In this document: one piece after another, positions 45,190 through 57,525 of the stretch
How positions within the stretch are numbered: position 1 is the stretch's first letter
Layout of the letters: the number at the start of each line of letters is the position of its first letter
Assembly (NCBI RefSeq): GCF_000004075.3
Contig: NC_026656.2
Span: 12,710,001-12,774,000, forward strand
Reading direction: 5' to 3'
DNA length: 64,000 nt
Source: Cucumis sativus
Lineage: Eukaryota; Streptophyta; Magnoliopsida; Cucurbitales; Cucurbitaceae
Notes under the pieces: model-generated
Databases searched by the model: none
Seen by the model: only the letters and a program-made list of their open reading frames with translations
What the model was told of the DNA's origin: nothing
Position numbers and translations under genes: made by a program

Positions 45190-47683
45190 ATGGCTTCTGC
45201 TTCTCTTCTCAAATCCTCCCTTGTTCTCGATAAGTTCGAGTGGGTTAAGGGCCAGTCCCTCCGCCAACCCTCCGTCTCCGTCGTCCGCTGCCACCCCACC
45301 GCCGCCCCATCCACTCTCATCGTCCGCGCTGGCTCTTACAATGATGAGTTGGTCAAAACCGCCGTAAGTATAATAATATTCTCTTTTACACTCCATTCCT
45401 CTCTTCTTTCTCACTTCCAACTGATGTTTTCAAATATCAAGACAAGTTTTGAATACTTAAAAACACTACGGTTTTGATATTTTTTATATAAATAATTTGA
45501 CTGCATGAGATTATAAGATAGGAAACGATGCCTAACTTTAAATAGATGTTTTTCAATATTACTTCTAAACGTGAAAATTATGGTATGAAAATATGGATAG
45601 AAAAGCTAAAACAAGACCTTTCAACTTTCTAAATTTTTGCTTGCTGAAACCCAGAGGTGATGGATTGTTGTAGGAAACTCTGTCATCTCTATGTAGCTCA
45701 AGCAGTTGTCCAGTAAACCTCTGTCATCGAACAATTTTATTTTTTAAAGAAAAGATAGAATTCTTTGAATCTTTTTGTGTGTCCATTCTATTTTGAACCC
45801 ATTTCATTAATGAGTTACTTTATTGTATTTTTCACTTTCTACTCATGTTTCCATAAACCATACCAAGTTTTTAAAACTACTTTTACATTTATTTATTTAT
45901 TTTGTTCTTAAAGAGACTTGAAAACTACAGGAACAAGATGAGAATAAATAAAAATAAATTTAAAAATCTTTACTAAATGGAGTCTTAATCTTTCAACTTG
46001 TGTTGTGTTGTTGCAGAAAACTGTGGCATCTCCAGGACGTGGAATTTTGGCCATGGATGAGTCAAATGCAACTTGTGGAAAGCGTTTGGCTTCCATTGGA
46101 TTAGAAAACACAGAGGCCAACCGTCAAGCTTACCGAACTCTTCTCGTAACTGCACCCGAACTCGGCAAGTACATCTCCGGTGCTATCCTCTTTGAAGAGA
46201 CTCTCTACCAATCCACTGTCGATGGCGAGAAGATAGTCGACGTTTTGGTCAAGCAAGGCATTGTCCCTGGAATCAAAGTTGACAAGGTAAGACCATTGTC
46301 CCTATATAATCCTAATAGAAATTCAAAAAGGCATTGGAAATTTTGAGAGTTTGAATTCAACAAAAAGGCTTGGCTCCGGAAAAGAAAAAAATTAACCTGT
46401 TTTCGTAGTGAACTAGCTTGTTTGTTTTTATTAACATAGATTCCTCTGTTTTTCCAACGTCTGTAAAAAAATAAACAGGGTTTGGTGCCACTTCCTGGTT
46501 CCAACAACGAATCGTGGTGCCAAGGTCTCGACGGCCTTGCTTCTCGTGCTGCTGCTTACTACCAACAAGGCGCTCGTTTCGCCAAATGGTACAAATCATC
46601 ATTCATTTCAGCTTCATTTAATAAAAAAACCCGTCTTATTTCAAATTTTTTTTATAAACTAAATAGTTATCAAGCGTTTTCGAAATCCCAAAACTTGAAA
46701 ACACTGACAATGTTAGTTTCCAGGCGCACAGTGGTGAGCATTCCCAACGGCCCATCAGCCCTTGCCGTCAAGGAAGCCGCCTGGGGTCTTGCTCGCTACG
46801 CTGCAGTCTCACAGGTCTCAACAAATCAAACTTTTAATAATACCCCATTTTGATTTATTATAACTTGATTTTGAATTTGCAATTTGCAGGACAATGGGTT
46901 GGTTCCGATCGTCGAGCCGGAGATCTTGCTTGACGGTGAGCACGGGATCGACAGAACCTTTGAGGTAGCACAGAAAGTTTGGGCAGAGGTTTTCTTCTAC
47001 CTTGCAGAGAACAATGTTTTGTTTGAAGGAATTCTTTTGAAACCAAGCATGGTTACTCCTGGAGCTGAGAGCAAAGACAAAGCAAGCCCTCAGACAGTTG
47101 CTGAGTACACTCTTTCTCTTCTCAAAAGAAGAATCCCTCCTGCTGTTCCTGGAATCATGGCAAGTCATTACAACATATCTTAAACTTTGAACGCTTATTA
47201 CCCTTAGATGATATAAATTAAATTTATCTTCCTCTATTAACTCAAACTTTTAGAATAATTGGTGATTTAAGATGGTATAAAAGGATGTCATCTAGAAAGT
47301 CATGCGTATTAGTTATTAGCTCAACGTTTTAGGTATAACGGTGATTTGAGAATTAAGTTGATGAATTGAATGTGGGTTGTTTTTCTGTGGTTGTTGTGGA
47401 ACAGTTTTTATCAGGTGGGCAATCTGAGATAGAGGCTACATTGAACTTGAATGCGATGAACCAAGCACCAAACCCATGGCATGTGTCCTTCTCATATGCT
47501 AGAGCTCTCCAAAACACTTGCTTGAAGACATGGGGTGGACTACCAGAAAATGTGAAGATCGCACAGGATGCTCTGATTCAACGAGCCAAGTCGAACTCCC
47601 TCGCCCAGCTTGGGAAGTACACCGGTGAGGGTGAGTCCGAAGAAGCCAACCAGGATATGTACGTCAAGGGCTACACATACTAA
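45190..47683 (+). CDS. FBA: Fructose-bisphosphate aldolase, class I, chloroplast form
   Basis: Six coding exons (45190-45363, 46017-46286, 46479-46588, 46724-46814, 46890-47159, 47405-47683) join to 397 residues, the usual size. Residues 1 to about 46 form a Ser/Pro/Val-rich transit peptide ([20 protein letters not shown]), then the mature region [16 protein letters not shown]. It cleaves and forms fructose-1,6- and sedoheptulose-1,7-bisphosphate in the Calvin cycle in the stroma. Active-site residues are present: the Schiff-base lysine K266 in [13 protein letters not shown]184 in FAKWRT, E224 and E226 in [12 protein letters not shown], and the C-terminal Tyr of MYVKGYTY. The lysine in that tail is the site trimethylated in plastid aldolases. 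Intron 5 begins with GC (ATG|GCAAGT), since splicing there is required to join PGIM to FLSGGQSE. No defect is seen. Confidence 0.97.
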
Positions 47684-50600
47684 GCTTTTCTATAGATCAA
47701 GAAGATGAAAGAAGAAGAAGAAGAAGATGATGATGGTTGAAGACTAATTGCTATGTTTATTGTGTTTATGATGATGATGCTTTATAGCAATTTAAAAAGA
47801 ACAAAAAAAAAAAAAACTATTTTTGTGTATTCTTAGCAGCTTAATGAACATTTTGGTGATGATTTTTAGTTTAGTTTGTCTTCTTCTCAAATCCTATGTA
47901 AGATGCTTGAATTCGCATTAATCATGAGCATATATAATAAGGCTTTTCCTTCGGTCTCAAGATTTCTTAATTATTTCATATCAAGAACAACTAACATATA
48001 TGGATGGAAAAAAACTAAAATCATAAAAGAAAATAATAGAAATTCACGGGCCATAGAATTTAAGTATACTCTATCCATTTAGTGGGAGTAAATTTGATGA
48101 AGAAGCATTCGTTTTGTAAGAGCCTCAATTAAAACTAAAAGAACATTTGGGTAGGAGCTATTTAGTTGTAGGGCCATGGACTCATTGAACCAAACACCAA
48201 ACTCAACTCTTTGAACCAAATACCCTTGTAAGAAATTCAATAAATTTTGTGATCCATGCATTAAGATAAGAAGATTACAAACATATTTCTATCAAAAGTG
48301 TAATATTTTAACGTGTAGAGTGAAAGAGACAAGTGCATGGTATGGAACCACCCACTTAGCTTGAGAAATGGCCACTTTCAACAAGGTTAGAAATTTTTTG
48401 GATCCTACTTGATTTGATTTTGATCATTCCTGGCTCTGCTTTCTATGCCATAATCTCACCATGCATCCCTTCAAATGTTTTCTCCAATTTGGTTTTTAAT
48501 CTAAACAAATTTAATCAATTTTGTGACTTATAAAACTATTTGTTGATCTATGTAACATTGAAATCATGGAGATCGACTTAGTTGAGAGAAGAAATAAGCA
48601 AAAACTTCAAACAAAAGAACATGGTGTTGTTTGAGGAGAAATTGAAATTTAAGGTGAGAAGTTTAAAACAACAAAATTTGCAACCACAAATTTGTAGGAT
48701 TCTTTTCTCATAAATAACATTAAAATACTTTCATCTTTCACAATTAGTTCCCTCTTAAGAAATTAGCTTAAATAATAATCATGAGCATATTTATAATTAT
48801 CTTATTTTTCAAATAGATTTTACCAATTATCTAAATGCATCCCAAGGTGGCTGAAGTGCAGTTTTTAAAGTTGGAAAAGACTGGTAAGATTTGAAAAAAA
48901 ATATATGATCCCATCCTAAACTCTGGTGGACATTCCATAGACAGTGCTAAAAGGAAAATCAATAGTTTAGATGTATAGTTACAATTTTATTTGAATTTTC
49001 GGGGTTAGTTTCATTGTGACAAAATATAAGAGCATTATAACTTAATATATGACCATGCATCTACAAATAATTTCAAATAACAAGCCATGAAATGAAAGAA
49101 TGCGAATGTATTTTACATCAAACCAAAACCAGGCTCGCCCATTGCACCACTAAATGCCTAGAACACCAAGAGGTCAACCATCTCTTTATAGTTAGAAATT
49201 ACTCACTTTTGCATGAAGGAATGACATATGTCAAGACCAACCATGTAGCACGTTAGGCAAACATCCATCTAGAAAAGTACTCCGAACACTTTCTAACTTC
49301 CTTCTCAAAAGAAAGAAGTGAATCAAATTAACAAAATTCTAACTTTAGGAGACAAAATAAGCACTTGAAGTGAAACTTGAAAACTCTGGATAACAAAACG
49401 AATAAGTTGAACTAGCCAACAAAGTTAGATCCTTAGTGAACCAACTCTTCACTTGAATAGTAACTTTTTCTAATTCTATCGTTTTCCCAAAATAAGAAGT
49501 GAAGACAACTAATAGGGAGTGAGGTTAATGAGAATCGGGAGAATTGAAAACTCCTCAATCTCACCCACATTATTAACTAATGAGGAGTGAGGCCAACTAG
49601 AATTACGAACACTAAAATCTCCTTAATCTCACCAACATACATGTTAGAAAAGAAAACATTGAATTGATCTTCATATCATTGACAACCGGATCAAATGACA
49701 TCTAAAACTCAAACAATCTCAACAAAACTCAAAGAATCGGATCTAAACATTAGAAATTAACAAATCATCAACAAAACATAAAAATGAGTAAAAGATGATT
49801 ACATGTAAAGGAAGGTTTAAACTCTATTAACCTTATTTATAGTCTTCAACATGAAGATAATTTAGTTAATAAAAATCCAATTTCGACTTTCTCATTCCAC
49901 TTTTCCTTAGAAAAAAAATTATATAAAGGATTAAAATGTTTGATAATTGTACCTTTGCTAATAACAAAATTGAAAATCAATACAAATTCATCAAACAAAA
50001 TGATTGATTTAGCCATTAAAATTTTTATTTGCCATGAAATTAAATACTTAACCCAAATAAAGTATAATTAAATGGTGTCTCAAAACCAAAGAAATTTTGA
50101 AATGATTACAAGTGATTCAAAATAATGTTTTTTTTTAAAAAAAAAATAGAACCAACAAAATAATATAACACTACAATTAAAAAATATATATTTTTTTGGA
50201 TAAAGTGCATAAACTTATAAAGTATGGTAGTAGTTGTAATTAGAATTGCTCGACTATCCACACACATCCTCCTTCCTCCATCATTTTCTGGAGTAAGAAG
50301 AGTCGTTTTGAAAATGGACTCAAACTTTTGGGCTCATTCAAGTTTGTAAGTTTTTCTTTGATTTTCTTGAATTTCTCCTTGCACTTCTTAGCTAGGGAAT
50401 TGTAGAGTTGACTTCTTCTTCCTCGTGCTAGAGACTACCAATTCAAACATATTAGTTTTTTTTTTCTTTAGTAAGTTTCATCATGTCGTTTAAATCTCAT
50501 ATAGAAGCCTCAATAGAAGCGTATGGTAGAGGATCTTGGAGAGAGGGCGACGATCTTCTCCGCCTCTTGTTCTTGGTGAGCATTCCCACCACGTAACTAG

Positions 50601-51870
50601 TTTCTCATTTTCGCCATCAATCCAAAGATTTTCTTGAAGTTTTAATACCAATTTGGTGTAATACTAATATCTGAATTTTTATAAAATGATTTCTTCCACA
50701 ATTAAGGAGAGATGAACTTTATTTATAGTGAGAAGTGATTCCAAGAACGTTACAAAAATAGTTACAAAAATGAGACTCACCCACGATACCAATTGGGTCC
50801 CTAAACTTAATTATTATAATTTTAAAAATTAAACATTCAAATGATAAAAACCAAATCCTCAAGCTCATACACTTATTACAACTTATACAATTATGTGAAT
50901 TTGAAAGTTCACTTTAACAATTGAATAAAGTTTAGGGCTCAATTTTTAAATTTAAAAGTTTAAGAGTATAATTACAACTATCATCGTACTTTATATGCTA
51001 TTTGTCACAATCACAAACTTTCATACACAGGACGAATGATTGTGCAACACTTGTTATGCTCAGTCAACAAATAAGACATGCAAAATTCAAAAATTGCAAA
51101 CAAACTCACTATATGATGTAATCTCCTTTCATATTCTTGAGAAAATTGTTTAATAAAACATGAGAGAGAGAGAAAACCATTGAAAACACCATTAAAGAAA
51201 ACATTGAAGACTCTTAATTGCAAAGAAAGTTTTGCTTGCAAAGAGTATGACAAAACTTGGTCAGAGATTCAACTAGTGGGTTTCTCCTACAGTACATTTT
51301 AAACTTTTTTTAGCTTTGACAAAGACGTCATACCCAAAGTTGACAACATAAAAAGGAAAAGCAATATACTAAACTAAGTACAAACATAAAAAAAAAAAAG
51401 TGGTTTGAGGTATTTAAACATGTCCATAGATAAACAACACCCTAGACAACTCGTGACACTATTTGTGGCATTTTTTTTGGTGTATTAATTATTGAATTGT
51501 ATATAAAAATCAAAATATAATATTTAGCCAAATTCTTTTACATTAGTTTACATTATAAACTTGATTCTAACTTGAACTTGAGTTTTAAATTTACATATAT
51601 ATCTAATCTCTAAATTTTCAAATTTTCTTAGATTTACAATCCCACGATTAACTCTTAAAGTCTTTTTAGAAAAACGAAAATTTAAAATACTAATTAAATA
51701 ATTAGTAACATTTTTGGACAAAATAACACAAAAATCAAACTTTATATATATAGATGACTTTAGAGAATTTTGAAACCCATCAACGGTGACGGAATATAAA
51801 CCGCCGGTTATCTCTAATTCACATAAAAAAGAAAAAGAGTAAAAAACGGTGCGTTGATGCATGAAAATCG
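47684..51870. other. Intergenic DNA after the aldolase gene
   Basis: It begins with the aldolase 3' UTR, which includes a GAA/GAT-rich tract at about 47700-47735. The rest, about 4 kb, shows no recognised gene. A weakly repeated stretch at 49515-49640 has two diverged copies around GGAGTGAGG and CTCACC. Frames are short and without family features. Confidence 0.6.
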
Positions 51871-51945
51871 TTTAGACGCCGTTATCTCCATTGTTGGTCC
51901 AAATCAAAACAAAACCACAATAAACAATAAATACAAAAGCCATCT

Positions 51946-51967
51946 GAAGAAGAAGAAGAAGAAGAAG
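51946..51967 (+). repeat. (GAA)n in the leader of the complex I subunit gene
   Basis: About seven GAA triplets immediately before the start codon at 51975. Purine triplet runs are common in plant 5' leaders. Confidence 0.9.
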
Positions 51968-51974
51968 GAGAGAA

Positions 51975-54900
51975 ATGAGCTTTTTGTCGACGGCGGGATA
52001 TTTGGCTCGGCGAGCCGCCCAGAAGGAGAGGGTTCGGATCCTTTACCGGCGAGCTCTCAAAGACACTCTCAACTGGGCCGTTCATCGCCATCTCTTTTAC
52101 AAAGATGTATTTGTTTTCTTCATCCCCATTTCCCACTTCATTGTTTTGACATTTCTTCGATCTTGAACTGATTTTGTCATTGATTCTTCTAATCTCCCTT
52201 TGATTCAGGCGTCGGACCTCCGGGAGAGATTCGAAGCGCACAGACATGTGGTTTGTTCTCTCTCTGTTCCTTTGATCGATTTTTTTTTTGTTATTTTTCT
52301 ATGTTTTCGTTGAGTAGAAATTTCATGCATTTCGACCTCTTGTGAGTTAATTGATATAGGGGTGTGGATATGAAATGATGAAGGTTTTTTTTTTTTTTCT
52401 TTTTAGGGTGTGCGGCTAGATTGATTGTTTGAGCTGTACACTCTTCTTTTACTTGCATGGATTTTTCTTTCAAGCATTTTTTGTGTAAATTGTCTTGCGT
52501 TACTTGATGGGATATTAAAATGTGGTTTTTATTGATAGTTTTGGATGAATGATCTAGTGGAGTGATTTTGAAATTGTTAATTTCACTTTTGTTGTGTTTA
52601 AGATCATTTTGAAACACATATTTGATTACTCAAAATCGAATCAATGTTTAATTTTACATTTTGAGGGCTTTTTTCACTCTTAAAATTTATTCTGATTGAT
52701 TAAAAGCATTTTCAGAGTGATTTTGAAAATGAAAAAAAAAAGTGATTCTAACTATTTTAGAATCACTCTTAAACATGCGGTTAGTCTATCTGTTCTCTGG
52801 GATGAATATTATTGGTTGATCTTTGAATATCGTCTGCTTAGTGCTTACTGCATCTGGAGAAGTGTGGATTTTGCGGAGAAATATTCTGATATCCTGGTAA
52901 TCAAATATGACCATTTCCAGATTCAAATTGTGTTAACTTGGAAATTCAGTAGGATACATCATCTTTAAGGTTTATGTTGCCCTCAATTTGTGTTTCAACT
53001 AAGCATGCATTCTCTTGTGGAAATTATTTTCCTATAAATTTAAGTTTAACCATTGAGTTGCTTGTCTAACATGTGTTTGTTGCTCTCTCTTGAACCATGG
53101 AGTTAAATAAGAAAAAAAAAGGTTTGAAGACTGATGTTGGATGGCAGTTAGAAAGTTATGAGAATTAACTTGGAATTATACTTGAAACTTCAGAGCTTTG
53201 ATAGGTCTTATTAATACCGAGTAGGACTTGGAGATCTGTTCTAGGACATTAGGTTAAAACTAAAATATTAGATCAGGGAATTCAAGCTGTGAAAGGTCTA
53301 CATGTATATATCAACGTGATTTTGTTCAGCAAGCTATGATTTCTATGCTATTGATCTATTGTTTATGGATCCTTTTTGGGGTGGATTTGCAGGAAGATCT
53401 TGACACGATAGATAGGCTGATAGAGAATGGGGAAGCTTCCTATGATAAGTGGCGCCATCCTGATCCCTATATCGGTAAGCACAATGATGAGTAAATTTGG
53501 TCGTGTGGCAGTTAATAAAAAGTAAGGTTGCCAAATTAAATGCTTTTACTGATTATGTAATATGGTATTGTCATGATGAAATTGACTTCTCTTAAGTTCC
53601 TGGTCTTATACTTTAATATCTGTCCTGTAGATATCAGGTGTGTTTTCTGTTTATTTGAAATGCTGCTAAGTCGTTGATTTTCTTTTTCTCCCTTTTGAAT
53701 AATATAATAGAAACTGTATTGTTGAACCAATATGAACAAGATATTTCTAGTTTAATTTTAAAAAAAGACAATACCCTATGGGTTTCTCCATTCTAAGAAT
53801 CAATTTAGTGGATTGGAATTATAGTAACTAGCCATAAACTTTAGATTTTCCTTTAGTTGTTGCTTCTTGAGTATCCAAGAATCTAAGATGCTTGCATGAA
53901 ATTTTTTATATTTATTTATTTATATTTGTTGGGAGGGATTTTTGCTACCCAAAGCCTGTAGATTGTTCCTTCTTTTGTTCTAATACAATATCATTTCATA
54001 TAAGTAAAAAAATTATTTTTAAATGAGAAACGAGTGATGTATAAACACAAAATGAAGAACAACTGTAGGATAGGGGGAATGAGAAACCTACTTCTGATAA
54101 GAAGCAACATATTATATCGAAGCCTTCTAATTATTTGTAATAATGAGTAGGCTATAGTAAAAGTTCACATGGTTTGAAGTTGAACACTGCCTCGTAGTAT
54201 GCTACTATGCTTTAGATAAAAAATAATCCACTGAAGACAACCTATGTTGAAAAATTCTCCTATTTCTCTTCTTCCGTATCATGATTCAAATTTTCTTGGA
54301 AACCTTGGTCTCCTAGTTGCTTAGTGTCCTTAATTTCTATAAATTTAACCCAGGCATATGTATACCATCCCCTTAACATCCATGATTACATCAAAGGAAC
54401 TAGCACCATATTAGGTATGAGGATATCTTTGTCACAAGATCTTCAGTTTTACATGCCTATCATCATCCTTTGTGAAAACCTTTTCTGAAATATAGACTTT
54501 TTTTTTTTTATGAAGTATGACGGTCTTTGATGAGTTTGGGAGAAGGAATCCTCAATTCTAGAGTATATTTTTAGTTGACTGTTAGTTAAGTTGCAGACGT
54601 GCGAATGTAAAAACAATTTCCCCCCACTCCCTGATGGTTGCCAGCTCCTACCTAAAACTTTGAAGTATCGTTTCATTGTTTGTTTTTCTGTTCTGCTTTG
54701 AACAAGACTATTTATGCAGTCATTAATCCTAATTTTTTTTTACCTTTACTCTGTAGTTCCATGGGCTCCCGGTGGTTCTAAGTTTACGAGAAACCCAATT
54801 CCACCTGCAGGGGTAAGTTCTCTTTTGAAGATTGTTCACGTTTTTCTTTTCGTAAAATGTTTTAGGTCTTAATTCCTTCTCACCACTTCAATCTTTTCTT

Positions 54901-55529
54901 AAAAAAGGATTATTTTTGTTTATTTGCATATGTCTTGTTACTTGTTTTTACGCCTCACGGGACTTTATAGCTACATCATCAATAACCTTGTCAACTTCTA
55001 TTGATCGTACAGTTTTTTCCCTATGAAAAACCATATAGCATCATCATTAACCACCTCGTCCTCAGTGCTTTTTAAGAGAGGTTACAATGTAGAAACTACA
55101 TAATAATTATAATGATCTGTGATTGGTTTATTGCTCAAATGAAATGTCTACTAAAATCACAGTTTTGAAATATGTATAGTTTTCAAGTGGCATTTTTTTC
55201 CACAAAGGCCAAAGATAAGCATTTGTGTAAGCTAAACGTCCTTTGCCCTAATCTTGGAGGAAGCACATGAAAATGGAAAAGTTGAAGTTCTTTTCCCAGG
55301 GGTTAGAGACTTAGAGCATAGGAACTCAGCTTCACACTATTTCTCTTTTTTCTTTTTTTGGCTGTTTTAATCTGATATTTTGTTGCGGACTTGAGTTCTC
55401 TACACTGTCCTTTGATAAATTTGCATGCAATTGTTAAGAGTGTAATCTCATCAGTCAATATAACATCAACATCTATGTGTAATGATACAGATCGAGATCA
55501 TATATGACTATGGGCGGGAAGATCACTGA
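51975..55529 (+). CDS. NDUFB9: NADH dehydrogenase (ubiquinone) 1 beta subcomplex subunit 9 (B22, LYR family)
   Basis: Five coding exons (51975-52106, 52209-52250, 53393-53474, 54757-54812, 55491-55529) join to 116 residues, matching plant B22 length. The protein starts MSFLSTAGYLARRAAQKERV, followed by the LYR tripeptide at 23-25 in RILYRRALKDTLNWAVHR, then ASDLRERFEAHRHV, EDLDTIDRLIENGEASYDKW and VPWAPGGSKFTRNPIPPAG, ending IIYDYGREDH. LYR proteins of this type bind mitochondrial acyl carrier protein and sit in the membrane arm of complex I. It is an accessory subunit in the inner mitochondrial membrane and has no catalytic residues. Introns are long for so small a protein. The last coding exon has only 39 coding bases. 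A 3' UTR intron probably follows. A 121-residue minus-strand frame over exons 1-2 is a shadow. Confidence 0.95.
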
Positions 55530-56080
55530 AATCTTCATTATCGTGGGAATAAATAAAGGTAAGCTTACATTTGGCTGCTGATAGCAACAATGTTTATTTT
55601 CCTCCATCTGAGTGTAACTCAAGTTGGATTGTAACTTAATGAACTATTATATTGTTCTTGTATTTAAATTTTATTTCTTGCTTATTCGCTTCCTTGCTGA
55701 GTTTGTATCTTTTTTAGCACTAGTCTTGTTTCCATTTCTTCTATCATATTTTTTATTTCTTAGAAAAAAATGTGTTTTGTTCGTAAGGCTGGCTTTACCG
55801 AGTGAAATTCACCCATTTTGTCTGATGTTGCTGAAAACAAAATTTTAAAAATTGCTCTACTTTTGCAAGTGTTCAAACTGCTTTCTAAAGCAACCATTTA
55901 CGTAATATTACAATTAACTATAATTCTCGATATACAATGACTCAAGTTTTGGTTACTTTTTGCTTGGAGGTCTAATGTCGAACACAATGTTTTGGTTTGA
56001 CTATTGCAGGTCGAAATGGTTCGTGGCCTCATGAGAGTTGATGATGATAAAAGGAGTTCTTTGATGTGTAAACTTGAATG
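55530..56080 (+). other. 3' UTR with a probable intron (NDUFB9 gene)
   Basis: After the stop, AATAAATAAAG meets GTAAGC at 55559, a good donor. TTTGACTATTGCAG ends at 56009, a good acceptor, and is followed by transcript-like sequence. The inferred junction lies 29 bases after the stop codon, inside the distance at which a downstream junction usually triggers mRNA decay. This is splice-motif inference only. Confidence 0.5.
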
Positions 56081-57525
56081 AACACAATTATAGTATTTCC
56101 TTGTTGATTTGCTTTCTAGTTTTTGTTCAGATATGCAAATTTGACATAGAAAAAATCACCACTAGAAGAGTGTGTGACATGCTTCAACTTTTGGTTAATT
56201 TAAGTGTTCATCCGTTGCATATACCTATTTTTCTGTTAATGTGACCAACTTTTCTTCTTTTCCTAATTTGTCTGATTGCTTGTAATAATGGCATCAGATG
56301 TTGAAAATGTGAGCGAGGAAGTACATGAATTAAAAGACAATAGGAAATCCTTTTAGTATTTGAAAAGCTTTTTGGAAATTTAATAAAATTGTGTTTCTAC
56401 TTGTTGAAATAAAATGCATAGTTTGTGTTGCCGATCTATGACTTTCTGTGCGGCTCCTGTGAAGCCAATGAAAGGATGTCTAAAATGGTTTGTAGCTACG
56501 TCCATTTATATGCATCTTTTGTTTCGAAGGATTTTTTTTTAAAGAATGTGTCACCTAATAGTTAATATTAGGTATACTTCAAATGGATTACAGAACGATG
56601 GAAAGGATCTTAAAATCTGTCCCAAGTATTTATCAAGAGACTCTTTAGGAAGTCCTTTTAAGTATGATTAAAATGTGTGTCCTTAAAACCATTTCTCTGT
56701 GGTAATTAATGACCAAATAGTTAAAATTAACCCTATCATGTTTAACCCTTTTAAATGTTTTTGATTTATCAAAATCCATTTTTATTAAATGATGTTGGCA
56801 TTTTTAGCAAATTATTAAAACTATTTATAAATCGCAGGAACATTCATTCTTTAGAATTTATTTAAACTTTTTTACTATATTTTATAATCAATTTCATTTT
56901 TTTTTCGATATCCATAATAAAATAATTCTCCATAGTTATAAGTACTAAAGGGGAATAAAATTTAGTTAATAAAAATGAAAATTAGTTTTGAGGTAAAAGT
57001 GCAAACCATTGAAATATAGAATCAAAGAGAAAAAATGTAACATTTCTAAGACTGGGTAACTATTTTGTTAGTTTTTGTTTTTACAAAAGTTAAGCCTAAG
57101 AACAGTAGTTTCCTTATTTTCCTTAATCTACTTTTCATCAATAGTTTTAAAACCAAACCAAAATTTATTTGATAACTACTGACTAAGAATTCAAGGATTG
57201 TATCTAAACAAACTAAATGAAAGTGGAAAGTCGAGATTAACTAATAAGAATCGAAATAAGGAAGTTTCATTTACACATCCTGCTCATTACAGCCACAACC
57301 ACATAAATGCTTTCTCTCAAGAACTCTTAGTTCAAATGTCTGTTGGTACAGACAGCCAACAATGGGAAGAGCAAATAAAATCAGCAGTGACTCATGATTT
57401 TCCCAATGTACAATTTTTTATATGTAAAAGAAATTTTTGTGCTAAATTTTTCATTTTTAAAACTGTTGCTATCACAAAAGCATATAGATAAACAAGATAA
57501 AGTATTGGTCATCTAATTTAATTAA
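56081..57525. other. Intergenic DNA between convergent genes
   Basis: It holds the 3' ends of NDUFB9 (+) and UFD1 (-). AT-rich, with no gene recognised. The frame at 57198-57491 has no family features. Confidence 0.6.

Noticed and set aside
50169-50180. CACTACAATT as the missing partner of the CACTA end
   Set aside because: It diverges from CACTACAAGAAA after eight bases and lies to the right of the known terminus in the wrong arrangement.
51882-52247. 121-codon minus-strand frame
   Set aside because: Antisense shadow over exons 1 and 2 of NDUFB9. The sense frame is conserved and spliced.
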